In this document: positions 16,463-24,398 of the stretch, piece by piece | Layout of the letters: every line of letters begins with the position of its first letter | Position numbering within the stretch: position 1 is the first letter of the stretch | DNA from: Clostridiaceae bacterium | GTDB lineage: Bacteria; Bacillota; Clostridia; DSM-8532 | Reading direction: 5' to 3' | Length of the DNA stretch: 40,905 bases | Assembly: GCA_012839205.1 (NCBI GenBank) | Contig: DUNT01000047.1 | Coordinates: forward strand, 1 to 40,905 | Position numbers and translations under genes: made by a program | The notes under the pieces: generated by a model | The model's database searches: none | The model's input: only the letters and a program-made list of their open reading frames with translations | Told to the model about the DNA's origin: nothing

Positions 16463-16479
16463 TCACCCACGGGGTGATT
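16461..16479. promoter_or_regulatory. Inverted repeat AATCACCC-ACG-GGGTGATT
   Basis: A perfect 8-bp inverted repeat with a 3-nt centre overlaps two bases of the -35 of the lipoprotein promoter and extends upstream. No T-run follows on either strand, so it is better read as an operator than a terminator. It lies in the divergent 302-nt gap before spoVB; regulator unknown. Confidence 0.45.
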
Positions 16480-16597
16480 TTCACGGACGCTTATTATTTA
16501 ATGCGGATTTTATAAATTATATCAGTGATTTTTAATATTAATTGTAACTGTATGAAGGTTTATTTTATAACGCTTTATTATGGATTAGCATCACCAA

Positions 16598-16626
16598 TCA
16601 TATTATTTTTGCTTTTCACATAGTAT
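16598..16626 (+). promoter_or_regulatory. SigE-like promoter of spoVB
   Basis: TCATATT (16598-16604) fits the SigE -35 pattern KMATATW exactly. After a 14-nt spacer, CATAGTAT (16619-16626) matches six of eight positions of CATACAHT. The leader is about 25 nt. SpoVB is a mother-cell SigE-regulon gene in Bacillus, which supports the site. Confidence 0.6.
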
Positions 16627-16657
16627 GGAAAGTCAGTAATAATAGTGGGAGATAATG

Positions 16658-18208
16658 ATGGCGCGTCGTTCCTTAAAGTACAATGCGGCTATTTTGACTG
16701 TAACAGGATTTATTGTGAAAGCAATCGGATTTGCATACCGGGTGTTTATCGCCAACAGTATCGGGACTGAAGGATTAGGTCTTTATCAGCTTATGACGCC
16801 TATCTATTCCTTATTGGTTTTAGTGCTCTCTGCCGGTGTTTCTGTAGCTGTTTCAAGGTTTGTAGCCGAAGAAAGCGCTAAAGGATTGACCGGCAGGGGA
16901 AACAAAATAGCATCAATATCAGCCGGCCTTGTTCTTGGAGCGGGGATTATAATTTGTGGTGTTTTATTATTAAATCTGGACACTTTAGTGTTGAGTACAA
17001 CCGGGGATACCAGAACCAGAAATTCATTGTTCTGGATATTAATTTTTGTGCCTCCAATAGCCGCAGCATCGGCTTATAAAGGATATTTCTACGGCAGACA
17101 GGAAATGCTGCCTAATTCAATTGGCCAGATTTTGGAGCAAATAACCAAGATTGTATTTGTAATTGCATTTTACAGCAGCTTTAAGGGTAAAGGTATAGAC
17201 AGCATGTGCTTATTAGCTGTTTTAGCCATGCTGATAGGTGAATGTACAAATGTGATTGTAGTGTACATTGTATTTTTATTTACAAAGTCTAAGGCTGCAA
17301 AAACATATAAAAATAAAGGCGAAAGCACAATAGTAACGGTAAAAAAAATATGCAAAACTGCCATGCCGATTTCAACAAATCGACTTGTGCTGTCATCAAT
17401 AGGCACTATGGAAAACCTGTTAATACCTCAACGCCTGATGCATTACGGGCTTAATTTTCAGGAGAGCCTGAAGTCCTATGGCAGATTAACCGGGATGGCA
17501 GCACCGCTGGTCTTTTTTCCTTCCATGCTCCCTATGGCGCTGGCAACTGCATTGGTACCGGCTATTGCAAATGCTGCAGCGGAAAAAAGATATAATGTTG
17601 CCAACAGACAGATATATCAGTCTATTAGACTGACCATCATAATGGGAATGGTTTTTACATCATTTTTTGCATCCTGCAGTCACGAATTGGCTGAGCTTGT
17701 TTATCCGGGGCAGAATGCCGGAGAAATTCTTCACTTGCTTGCATATACAGGAGTGTTTCTTTATTTACAACAAACTATGCTGGGAATCTTAAATGGTCTT
17801 GCCAAGGAACGAGCTATGCTTATTAACACCCTGGCAGGAAGCATTATAAGACTGGCAGCAATATGGTTCTTTATGCCGGTTTGGGGAGTGAATGCCTATA
17901 TATATGCTGTAATTCTGGGAAGTATAGTTACCATAGCATTAAATTTCAGAACTATTTCCAGGATTACCGGAATATCAATAGACATCGGTGATTGGGTTAT
18001 AAAGCCCTTAACAGCAGCGCTTACAGGTTCTTTTCTTGCACTGTTGTTGAAACAGTTATCAGCTTTTGCCGGGCTGCCCCAGAGGCTGGCTTTACTTCTG
18101 GTTGTTTGCATAACATTTTCATCGATAATAATAATATTTTGGTTAATGGGAATTATAAAGGGAGAAGATCTGAAACGCTGGACAGGCAAAGGAAATATAA
18201 TTATATAG
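16658..18208 (+). CDS. spoVB: Stage V sporulation protein B-like lipid flippase
   Basis: SpoVB belongs to the MOP/MATE flippase superfamily (with MurJ) and is needed for spore cortex peptidoglycan, probably moving lipid-linked precursor across the outer forespore membrane. The 516-aa protein is a multi-pass membrane protein with about 12-14 hydrophobic segments. It opens with the typical ILTVTGFIVKAIGFAYRVFIANSIGTEGLGLYQLM region, here beginning at about residue 14. Two adjacent ATG codons (16655, 16658) are possible; GGAG at 16648-16651 gives better spacing to the second. Other YtgP/SpoVB paralogues exist in Clostridia, so the exact orthology is likely rather than certain. Confidence 0.85.
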   Translation: MARRSLKYNAAILTVTGFIVKAIGFAYRVFIANSIGTEGLGLYQLMTPIYSLLVLVLSAGVSVAVSRFVAEESAKGLTGRGNKIASISAGLVLGAGIIICGVLLLNLDTLVLSTTGDTRTRNSLFWILIFVPPIAAASAYKGYFYGRQEMLPNSIGQILEQITKIVFVIAFYSSFKGKGIDSMCLLAVLAMLIGECTNVIVVYIVFLFTKSKAAKTYKNKGESTIVTVKKICKTAMPISTNRLVLSSIGTMENLLIPQRLMHYGLNFQESLKSYGRLTGMAAPLVFFPSMLPMALATALVPAIANAAAEKRYNVANRQIYQSIRLTIIMGMVFTSFFASCSHELAELVYPGQNAGEILHLLAYTGVFLYLQQTMLGILNGLAKERAMLINTLAGSIIRLAAIWFFMPVWGVNAYIYAVILGSIVTIALNFRTISRITGISIDIGDWVIKPLTAALTGSFLALLLKQLSAFAGLPQRLALLLVVCITFSSIIIIFWLMGIIKGEDLKRWTGKGNIII

Positions 18209-18317
18209 TAGTAGAGTTTATAGCTTTGCTAATTAAATTGAAAGAGAATAAAAACTAAAGAAAACAGAAGAAAATCAATAAAAAGAGCAGCTATATGGTA
18301 ATAGTAGGCATAACAAT

Positions 18318-18334
18318 GGTCAAAGATAGTCAAA
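18318..18334 (+). promoter_or_regulatory. CtsR operator 1 (GGTCAAA-GAT-AGTCAAA)
   Basis: Two heptads in direct repeat separated by 3 nt exactly match the CtsR consensus RGTCAAA-NAN-RGTCAAA. It lies just upstream of the -35 of the hsp20 promoter. Confidence 0.88.
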
Positions 18335-18341
18335 ATCAAAC

Positions 18342-18370
18342 TTGCTAAAGTATAAAACTCCGATTAAAAT
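18342..18370 (+). promoter_or_regulatory. Sigma-A promoter of hsp20
   Basis: TTGCTA (18342-18347), 17 nt, TAAAAT (18365-18370). It is bracketed by the two CtsR boxes, one upstream of the -35 and one at the expected transcription start. Confidence 0.7.
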
Positions 18371-18378
18371 AAAGGTAA

Positions 18379-18395
18379 GGTCAAAGAAGGTCAAA
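18379..18395 (+). promoter_or_regulatory. CtsR operator 2 (GGTCAAA-GAA-GGTCAAA)
   Basis: A second perfect CtsR site begins about 8 nt after the -10, over the expected transcription start, so bound CtsR would block initiation until heat inactivates it. Confidence 0.88.
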
Positions 18396-18437
18396 CGAAG
18401 TACAAATTGAGTAATATAATAATTGGAGGTGTTGTTT

Positions 18438-18887
18438 ATGTTTAACCTTATTCCTTATTCAAGAAGAAACAGCGGCATTTCAAGAAAAGATGACTGGTTT
18501 GGTATTGACAGATTTTTTGATGATTTTTTCAGGGATCCATTTTTTGCGAGAGTCTCTTCATTGACTACTCCAATTAGAGCCGATGTAAGGGAAACAGAGA
18601 AAGAATATGTTGTTGAGGCTGAACTGCCGGGCGTTAACAAGGAAGATATTGTTATTGATCTCCATGACGATGTATTGACACTTGGAGTCGATATCAAGCA
18701 GGAAAAAAATGAAGAAAACGACGGCTACATTTACAGGGAGCGTCAGAGAGGTTCTTACAGACGCAGTTTCAATGTATACAATATTGATAATGAAAAAGTT
18801 AAAGCCTCCTACAAAGATGGTATCCTGACTGTTAATCTTCCAAAGGCAGAAGGAGCTAAGGAGTCAAGAAGAATTAATATTGACTAA
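18438..18887 (+). CDS. hsp20: Small heat shock protein, Hsp20/alpha-crystallin family
   Basis: An ATP-independent holdase chaperone that binds unfolding proteins during heat stress. The 149-aa protein has a short N-terminal arm (MFNLIPYSRRNSG). An alpha-crystallin domain (about 42-140) follows, containing IRADVRETEKEYVVEAELPGVNKEDI and the closing GILTVNLPKAE. A short tail ends ESRRINID with the IxI-like motif. ATG 18438 is chosen over TTG 18423 because GGAGGT lies 7 nt before it, in the usual place. Regulation is most likely by CtsR through two operators. It has its own terminator. Confidence 0.95.
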   Translation: MFNLIPYSRRNSGISRKDDWFGIDRFFDDFFRDPFFARVSSLTTPIRADVRETEKEYVVEAELPGVNKEDIVIDLHDDVLTLGVDIKQEKNEENDGYIYRERQRGSYRRSFNVYNIDNEKVKASYKDGILTVNLPKAEGAKESRRINID

Positions 18888-18916
18888 ATTAAAAAGTATT
18901 TTTCCTCCATATTTTA

Positions 18917-18949
18917 AGAGCTATAGATATAAATTCTATAGCTTTTTAT
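18917..18949 (+). terminator. Rho-independent terminator of hsp20
   Basis: Perfect 9-bp stem AGCTATAGA/TCTATAGCT with a 7-nt loop, followed by TTTTATT. Confidence 0.85.
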
Positions 18950-19058
18950 TTATGAAAAGGCACATCACACTCAAAATAAAACGATGACAGTTTTCAATTT
19001 TGCATGCATCGGGTATAATTGTAGTGTTGTCTTTTAACTATACAGAGGATGTGAACAG

Positions 19059-19784
19059 ATGAAACTTGTTGCAGACTGCCATTTCCACACCATCAGCAGT
19101 GGACATGCTTACAGTACAATAAATGAATACGCTGAAGAAGCATCGGAAAAAGGCCTGGAGCTTATTGGCATGACCGATCATGGCCCCGCCATGTTAGGCG
19201 GGCCACATATTTATCATTTTGATAATTTAAAGGTGATACCGGATAACCTGCACGGAGTTGAGATACTTAAAGGAATTGAAGCTAATATTATAGGGTATGA
19301 TGGAACAATTGATGTAGAGGACGAAAAGCTGGAAGCGCTGAATCTGGATATAGTTATTTCAAGTTTTCACAGCCCGTGCCTGAGGCCATCATCAATAAAA
19401 GATAATACTGCAGCTGTTATAAAGAGCATGGAAAATCGCTGTGTAAATATTATTGGCCATCCGGATGATTCACGGATTGGGCTGGATTACACAGAACTGG
19501 CTAAGGCAGCCGCTGACAGCGGTGTTATGATTGAGGTGAACAATTCCTCTTTAAGGGCTACTTCTTACAGATTAAATGCAAGGGAAAATTATGAAATACT
19601 CCTGAATGAGTGTTACAAATATAATGTTTATATTATTATAAACAGCGATGCTCATTTCCATATCGATATCGGAGAAAATTACGAGGCATTTGAGCTTGTA
19701 AAAAATCTTGGTTATCCAAAAGAATTGATAGCCAACACAAACATAGTAAAGCTAAGACAAAGACTTGAAATAAGGAGAAGGTAA
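19059..19784 (+). CDS. PHP domain phosphatase, YcdX type
   Basis: A metal-dependent hydrolase of the PHP superfamily, YcdX-like phosphatase group (241 aa, usual length about 245). The metal site can be followed along the sequence: [13 protein letters not shown] (6-18), MTDHGP (39-44), GIEANI, SSFHSP, the histidine in IIGHPDD, and the closing NSDAHF. These are the pattern expected for a three-metal centre. The substrate is unknown. GAGGATG lies about 8 nt before the ATG. A TATAAT at 19014-19019 could be its -10, with only a weak -35 (TTTTCA). It ends 7 nt before prfA, so the two are cotranscribed. Confidence 0.85.
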   Translation: MKLVADCHFHTISSGHAYSTINEYAEEASEKGLELIGMTDHGPAMLGGPHIYHFDNLKVIPDNLHGVEILKGIEANIIGYDGTIDVEDEKLEALNLDIVISSFHSPCLRPSSIKDNTAAVIKSMENRCVNIIGHPDDSRIGLDYTELAKAAADSGVMIEVNNSSLRATSYRLNARENYEILLNECYKYNVYIIINSDAHFHIDIGENYEAFELVKNLGYPKELIANTNIVKLRQRLEIRRR

Positions 19785-19791
19785 AAACCAC

Positions 19792-20868
19792 ATGTTTGAG
19801 AGACTGGAAGCCATAGAGAATCGTTATGAAGAACTAAATATGAGGCTGGCTGATCCTTCGGTAGTGAATGATCAGGAACAGTACCTGAAACTTATGAAAG
19901 AGCATTCAGAATTGACAGAAATAGTGGAGAAATTCCGGGAGCACAAGAAGTATAAAGAAGCATTGGAAGATGCAAAACTGATGCTTGATGAGAAGCCGGA
20001 TAAAGAGCTGGCTGAAATGATTGAGGCCGAGATTGACGATGCCAGGGAAGGTATTGCACGAACCGAAAGGGAGCTGAAAATTCTTTTGATGCCCAAGGAC
20101 CCAAACGATGAAAAGGATGTTATTGTTGAAATACGGGCAGGAGCCGGGGGAGAAGAAGCAGCTCTGTTTGCGGCTGTACTTTTTAGAATGTATTCCCATT
20201 ACGCTGAAAGTAAGGGATGGCAAACGAGTGTTATTGATTCCAACCCTACAGAAATCGGAGGATTTAAGGAAATCGTATTTGAGATTGAAGGTAAAGGTGC
20301 ATACAGCCGCCTGAAATATGAAAGTGGTGTGCATAGGGTACAAAGGGTGCCAACAACCGAATCCAGCGGCAGAATACATACCTCTACGGCAACGGTAGCG
20401 GTTCTGCCCGAAGCAGAGGATGTAGGGGATGTTGAGATTAATCCCAATGATATAGAAGTTGACACCTACAGAGCTTCCGGCGCGGGAGGACAGCATGTTA
20501 ATAAGACCTCTTCTGCCATTCGCATTACCCATATACCATCGGGTATTGTGGTAACCTGCCAGGACCAGCGTTCTCAGCATAAAAACAGGGAAAAGGCCAT
20601 GAAGGTGTTAAAGGCCAAACTTTATGAGATAGAGCGGCAAAAGCACGACTCAGAGCTGGCCGAAAACAGGAAAAGTCAGGTTGGTACCGGCGACAGAAGC
20701 GAGAGAATCAGAACTTATAATTTTCCCCAAAGAAGGGTTACCGATCATAGGATAGGGTTTACTCTTTACCAGATTGAGCAGTTTATAAATGGTGATATGG
20801 ATGAGATGATTGACGCATTGATAACCACAGATCAGGCAAATAAGCTGACCAACGGTGAAGATCTTTAA
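19792..20868 (+). CDS. prfA: Peptide chain release factor 1
   Basis: RF1 reads UAA and UAG stop codons and triggers peptide release on the ribosome. The 358-aa protein has the expected length. It shows the coiled N-terminal domain, the stop-codon recognition PxT motif within [20 protein letters not shown], the catalytic GGQ in [19 protein letters not shown], and the C-terminal [12 protein letters not shown]. In many bacteria prmC, which methylates the GGQ glutamine, follows prfA; here a ZIP transporter follows instead. The ribosome site AAGGAGAAGG overlaps the end of the PHP gene. Confidence 0.97.
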   Translation: MFERLEAIENRYEELNMRLADPSVVNDQEQYLKLMKEHSELTEIVEKFREHKKYKEALEDAKLMLDEKPDKELAEMIEAEIDDAREGIARTERELKILLMPKDPNDEKDVIVEIRAGAGGEEAALFAAVLFRMYSHYAESKGWQTSVIDSNPTEIGGFKEIVFEIEGKGAYSRLKYESGVHRVQRVPTTESSGRIHTSTATVAVLPEAEDVGDVEINPNDIEVDTYRASGAGGQHVNKTSSAIRITHIPSGIVVTCQDQRSQHKNREKAMKVLKAKLYEIERQKHDSELAENRKSQVGTGDRSERIRTYNFPQRRVTDHRIGFTLYQIEQFINGDMDEMIDALITTDQANKLTNGEDL

Positions 20869-20891
20869 TTTAATTTGCAGGGGGTATTTTA

Positions 20892-21701
20892 ATGAATTAT
20901 AATGTTGTAGCCGCTATCGGGCTTTCAATTTTTGCAGGTCTTGCAACAGGTATCGGCGGATTGATACTTCTGCTCTTTAAAAAGGTTAACATTAAGCTAT
21001 TATCCGTTGCCCTGGGATTTTCGGCCGGCGTAATGATTTATGTATCCTTCGTCGAAATTCTGCCTGAGGCAAAAAACTTTTTAACAAACGCATATGGAGG
21101 CACAAAAGGTGATTGGGTCACTTTTATTGCGTTTTTTGCCGGTGTGTTTTTAATAGGAATTATAGATAAGCTGGTTCCGGATGCAGATAATCCTCATGAG
21201 CTACAAAGTATGGAACAGCTTGATGTCTGTGGCCTTGGCCAGAATTCACAAAAACTTATTAAGACAGGAAAGATGGCAGCCCTTGCCATTACTATTCATA
21301 ATTTCCCTGAAGGGCTTGCCACCTTTGTTTCAGGTATGAATGATATCTCTTTAGGTATAGCAATAGCAATAGCTGTCGCTATTCATAATATTCCTGAGGG
21401 TATATCAGTGGCTTTACCCATATACTGTGCCACAGGTAACAAAAAGGAAGCATTTTTCAAGTCACTTATATCCGGTTTAGCCGAACCTGTGGGGGCAATA
21501 GTGGCCTTCTTATTCTTAGGGCCGTTTTTAAATGATGTTATGTTCGGCTTAATATACGCATCAATTGCAGGAATCATGGTATATATATCCTTTGACGAGC
21601 TGTTACCCTCAGCAAGAGAGTATGGCGAGCATCACCTGTCCATATATGGACTGGTAGGAGGCATGATAGTAATGGGCATAAGCCTGTTGCTGTTAGGATG
21701 A
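20892..21701 (+). CDS. ZIP family metal transporter, ZupT-like
   Basis: An integral membrane importer of divalent metals such as Zn2+, Fe2+ or Mn2+. The 269-aa protein has about eight hydrophobic segments and the two paired metal-site helices of the family: HNFPEGLATF (about 136-145) and HNIPEGISVALPI (about 164-176), both with the H-N-x-P-E-G core. A cytoplasmic loop after the third helix contains ADNPHELQSMEQ. It lies 23 nt after prfA, with AGGGGGT before the ATG. It runs convergent with the next gene with only 10 nt between them and no visible terminator. Confidence 0.9.
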   Translation: MNYNVVAAIGLSIFAGLATGIGGLILLLFKKVNIKLLSVALGFSAGVMIYVSFVEILPEAKNFLTNAYGGTKGDWVTFIAFFAGVFLIGIIDKLVPDADNPHELQSMEQLDVCGLGQNSQKLIKTGKMAALAITIHNFPEGLATFVSGMNDISLGIAIAIAVAIHNIPEGISVALPIYCATGNKKEAFFKSLISGLAEPVGAIVAFLFLGPFLNDVMFGLIYASIAGIMVYISFDELLPSAREYGEHHLSIYGLVGGMIVMGISLLLLG

Positions 21702-21711
21702 GTATTTGCTG

Positions 21712-22587
21712 CTACATTCCTATTTTCTTTTCTCTTGCATAATAGAAAAGATATTGCTGGGCAAACCCTGCCAGAGCTCCGAATTTCTCTGCGGCAAACC
21801 TGCTTACCTCTTCATTGCTGGCTTCATAGCCAAGGTATAATTCGGCCATTACTCGCCGTACCCATCTGTCTACAGGGAAAATATCATATCTTATTCCGCT
21901 GAATAAAAGTATGCAGTCAGCAACCTTTTCTCCAACTCCGAAAAGTTTTTTCATTTCAGCTCTGCTTTGGGAAGGATCACCGTTTTTTAAAATATCCATG
22001 TCTATCTCCCCTGAGCATATTTGTTGTGCAGCTTTTTGTATGTATTTGTCTCTGTATCCCGCCCGGACGATTCTTAATTCTTCAAGACTGGTGGCGGCAA
22101 GCCTTTCACAGGTGGGAAATGTTCTTATATCAGGTTTCCCACAGCTAATTGGCTCACCAAATTGTTGTGCCAGGCTTTCTACGATTTTTTGTATCCGGGG
22201 TATTCCGTTGTTCTGAGAAATTATAAAAGATATAACAGTCTCTTGAAAATCCTGCCGGAGAAGCCGGATACCATGCCCAAAACTTATGGCTTCTTTCATA
22301 ACAGGATCGTCCTTTTGAAGCTGATTTTTAATTTCCCCGTAATCCCTGTCCAGGTCAAAATAGGAATACCATACTCTTAAAAAATCATCTTTTTTTGTAT
22401 CATGAAAAATCAAATCTTTGCCGTTCCATTCCAGATTAACAGCTAAGTCTTTTACTATTCCCAACCAGTTATTATCTTCGATTTGTGTCCATCTGAAACA
22501 TTGGCCGCATTCAAAGGTATGAATTGGATCAAAATGTTTAATATCTTTCAAGATTATGTTATTTTTCTCACATTTCCACTTATTCAT
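21712..22587 (-). CDS. ogg: 8-oxoguanine DNA glycosylase, OGG1-like
   Basis: A bifunctional HhH-GPD base-excision repair glycosylase that removes oxidised guanine. The 291-aa protein has an N-terminal OGG domain (FDPIHTFECGQCFRW near 19-33). The HhH motif LFGVGEKVADCILLFSG carries the catalytic lysine, and PVDRWVRRVM carries the catalytic aspartate. SFIISQNNGIPRI is also typical of the OGG1 fold. GGAAGG precedes the ATG. It is the clostridial OGG1-type enzyme rather than MutM. Adjacent genes run in other directions, so it is probably transcribed alone. Confidence 0.9.
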   Translation of the reverse strand: MNKWKCEKNNIILKDIKHFDPIHTFECGQCFRWTQIEDNNWLGIVKDLAVNLEWNGKDLIFHDTKKDDFLRVWYSYFDLDRDYGEIKNQLQKDDPVMKEAISFGHGIRLLRQDFQETVISFIISQNNGIPRIQKIVESLAQQFGEPISCGKPDIRTFPTCERLAATSLEELRIVRAGYRDKYIQKAAQQICSGEIDMDILKNGDPSQSRAEMKKLFGVGEKVADCILLFSGIRYDIFPVDRWVRRVMAELYLGYEASNEEVSRFAAEKFGALAGFAQQYLFYYAREKKIGM

Positions 22588-22800
22588 TTTAAATTTCCTT
22601 CCGATATATAAAGTGTTACAGTTATTTTCTTATAAAGAATTTAAAGGTCTTATATTTGTATTATATATTATCTTGTTGGAGCTTGAGGCACCAAATAATT
22701 ACATTATCACAGTTTTTAGAGATTTGTAATAAGATATCTCGTTAAAAGACGGGATATGGTGGAAAATACTAATTAGCAATAGGGGGGTGGCTTGTTAGTA

Positions 22801-24384
22801 ATGACCTTACTCTACAAAAACGACTATATAGAAATACTGAGAGAAAAAGGAAAGTTTTATATTAAGTCAGTCAGCAGGGGATTTTCATTGGAAATGTTCA
22901 ATGAATTATTAAAGGCTTTTCCAATGATAAAAATCACCAGCTTTATGACCTTGAGAAATGTCATTTGCAATGCTCCAAAAGGTCCGGAAGTCTTTGGGGA
23001 GGAACGGGGAAGAGTACAGCTGAGAGTTTCTGAAGATGGTCTTAAAGCTTACATGACTTTATATGTTTATAATGAAGAGCTTACAGCAGAGAATAGATTA
23101 GGACTTGTAAAAGAGATTTTTAATGCCCTTAATAAAGAAGGCATTGTGTTTGGCATTAATACTAAGGTTTTGGCAAGTCATTTAGAAGCGGGTGTTGAAT
23201 ATCTGATTGCTGAGGGCATTACGCCTGTTAATGGAACGGATGCAGAAGTAAAACTTTATGAACTTTCGGAGCTTAAGCCTCAAGTAATAGATTCCAATAA
23301 TGTAAACCATTATGAACTAAACCTTATAAATCATGTCAAAGCCGGGGATTGGCTTGGTGAGCGCAAAGACCCTACTAATGGAACTCCGGGGAAAAGTGTT
23401 ACCGGCAGAGAAATTCCTGCCATACCAGGACGCAATATTCCCCTGTTTTATGATCGTCTGTCGGTTAAAGAACACTATGAAAATGGTGTTACAACTCTTG
23501 TATCAAAAAAGAACGGGGCAGTATACTATAAAGGCGATTCTATAGGCGTATACGATTATCTTGAAATAAAAGGCGATATTGATTTTTCTACAGGTAATAT
23601 TGATTTTGACGGGTATATGTCTGTTAAAGGTACAATAGAAGATAATTTCAGCGTCGTTGCCAGTAATGATATTGAAATCCTGGGTGAGTACGGGGTTGGC
23701 GCTGCTGATAAAATATCCAGCCGGGAAGGTAATATTTTCATAAAAGGCGGTATTGCAGGAAGAAACAAAGCTGTTGTACGCTGCAAAAAGAATCTTTATG
23801 TAAAATTTTTATCAGATATCACAGTGGAATGTGAAGGAAGTGTATATGTTGGTTTCTATTGCATGAATTCAAATGTCCGGGCGAAACAGCTGATTGTAGA
23901 GTCCCCTAAAGGCAGAATTACAGGTGGAAATATTGATGTAGATATTAAGGTCTCTGCAGCAGAGATTGGAAACAAATCTGAATCACGTACCCTGATCAAA
24001 GTCAGAGGATTTGACCGGAATGAATTAAAAATGGAGCTTGACAGAGCCTTGCATGAGCTTAATGAGAACAAGAATGAAATTATACGGTTAAGACAGCATC
24101 TGCAGGTTTACTGCAGCACTTCTCAGCTTACAAAAGAGCAGGTCAACAAATATGAAGATTTAAAAAATACATATGCTGAAAAAAAGGAAATTATTAAGGA
24201 GCTTGAGTTTAAGTGCAGATGTATAAACGAATATCTTAAAACTCCGGGTGAGGGGGCAATCACAGCAAAAACCCGCATATACCCGAAGGTTAGAGTAGAA
24301 GTAAAAAATTTCTGCGAAGAAGTGCTGAAACCAGTGCCCATTGTGACTTATTACGCCAAGGACAACGAATTCAAAACCATGTGA
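22801..24384 (+). CDS. fapA: FapA / DUF342 family protein
   Basis: FapA (DUF342) proteins are large cytoplasmic proteins linked to flagellar assembly, polar organisation or surface regulation; the biochemical role is unsettled. The 527-aa product has an N-terminal part (1-160), then the DUF342 core from DWLGERKDPTNGTPGKSVTGRE through repeated short beta-strand turns (DYLEIKGDIDFSTGNIDFDG, VKGTIEDNFSV) typical of a right-handed beta-helix. A coiled coil (about 415-485) and a C-terminal strand region follow. A TTG at 22792 is a possible start; I chose ATG 22801 behind GGTGG, but the spacing does not fully settle it. The stop overlaps a possible GTG of the next gene, so the pair is probably an operon. 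Confidence 0.85.
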   Translation: MTLLYKNDYIEILREKGKFYIKSVSRGFSLEMFNELLKAFPMIKITSFMTLRNVICNAPKGPEVFGEERGRVQLRVSEDGLKAYMTLYVYNEELTAENRLGLVKEIFNALNKEGIVFGINTKVLASHLEAGVEYLIAEGITPVNGTDAEVKLYELSELKPQVIDSNNVNHYELNLINHVKAGDWLGERKDPTNGTPGKSVTGREIPAIPGRNIPLFYDRLSVKEHYENGVTTLVSKKNGAVYYKGDSIGVYDYLEIKGDIDFSTGNIDFDGYMSVKGTIEDNFSVVASNDIEILGEYGVGAADKISSREGNIFIKGGIAGRNKAVVRCKKNLYVKFLSDITVECEGSVYVGFYCMNSNVRAKQLIVESPKGRITGGNIDVDIKVSAAEIGNKSESRTLIKVRGFDRNELKMELDRALHELNENKNEIIRLRQHLQVYCSTSQLTKEQVNKYEDLKNTYAEKKEIIKELEFKCRCINEYLKTPGEGAITAKTRIYPKVRVEVKNFCEEVLKPVPIVTYYAKDNEFKTM

Positions 24385-24398
24385 CGTGGAGGATGCAT

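Noticed and set aside
19906-20580. 224-residue open frame on the minus strand
   Set aside because: It is antisense to prfA, which is certain by its GGQ motif and length.
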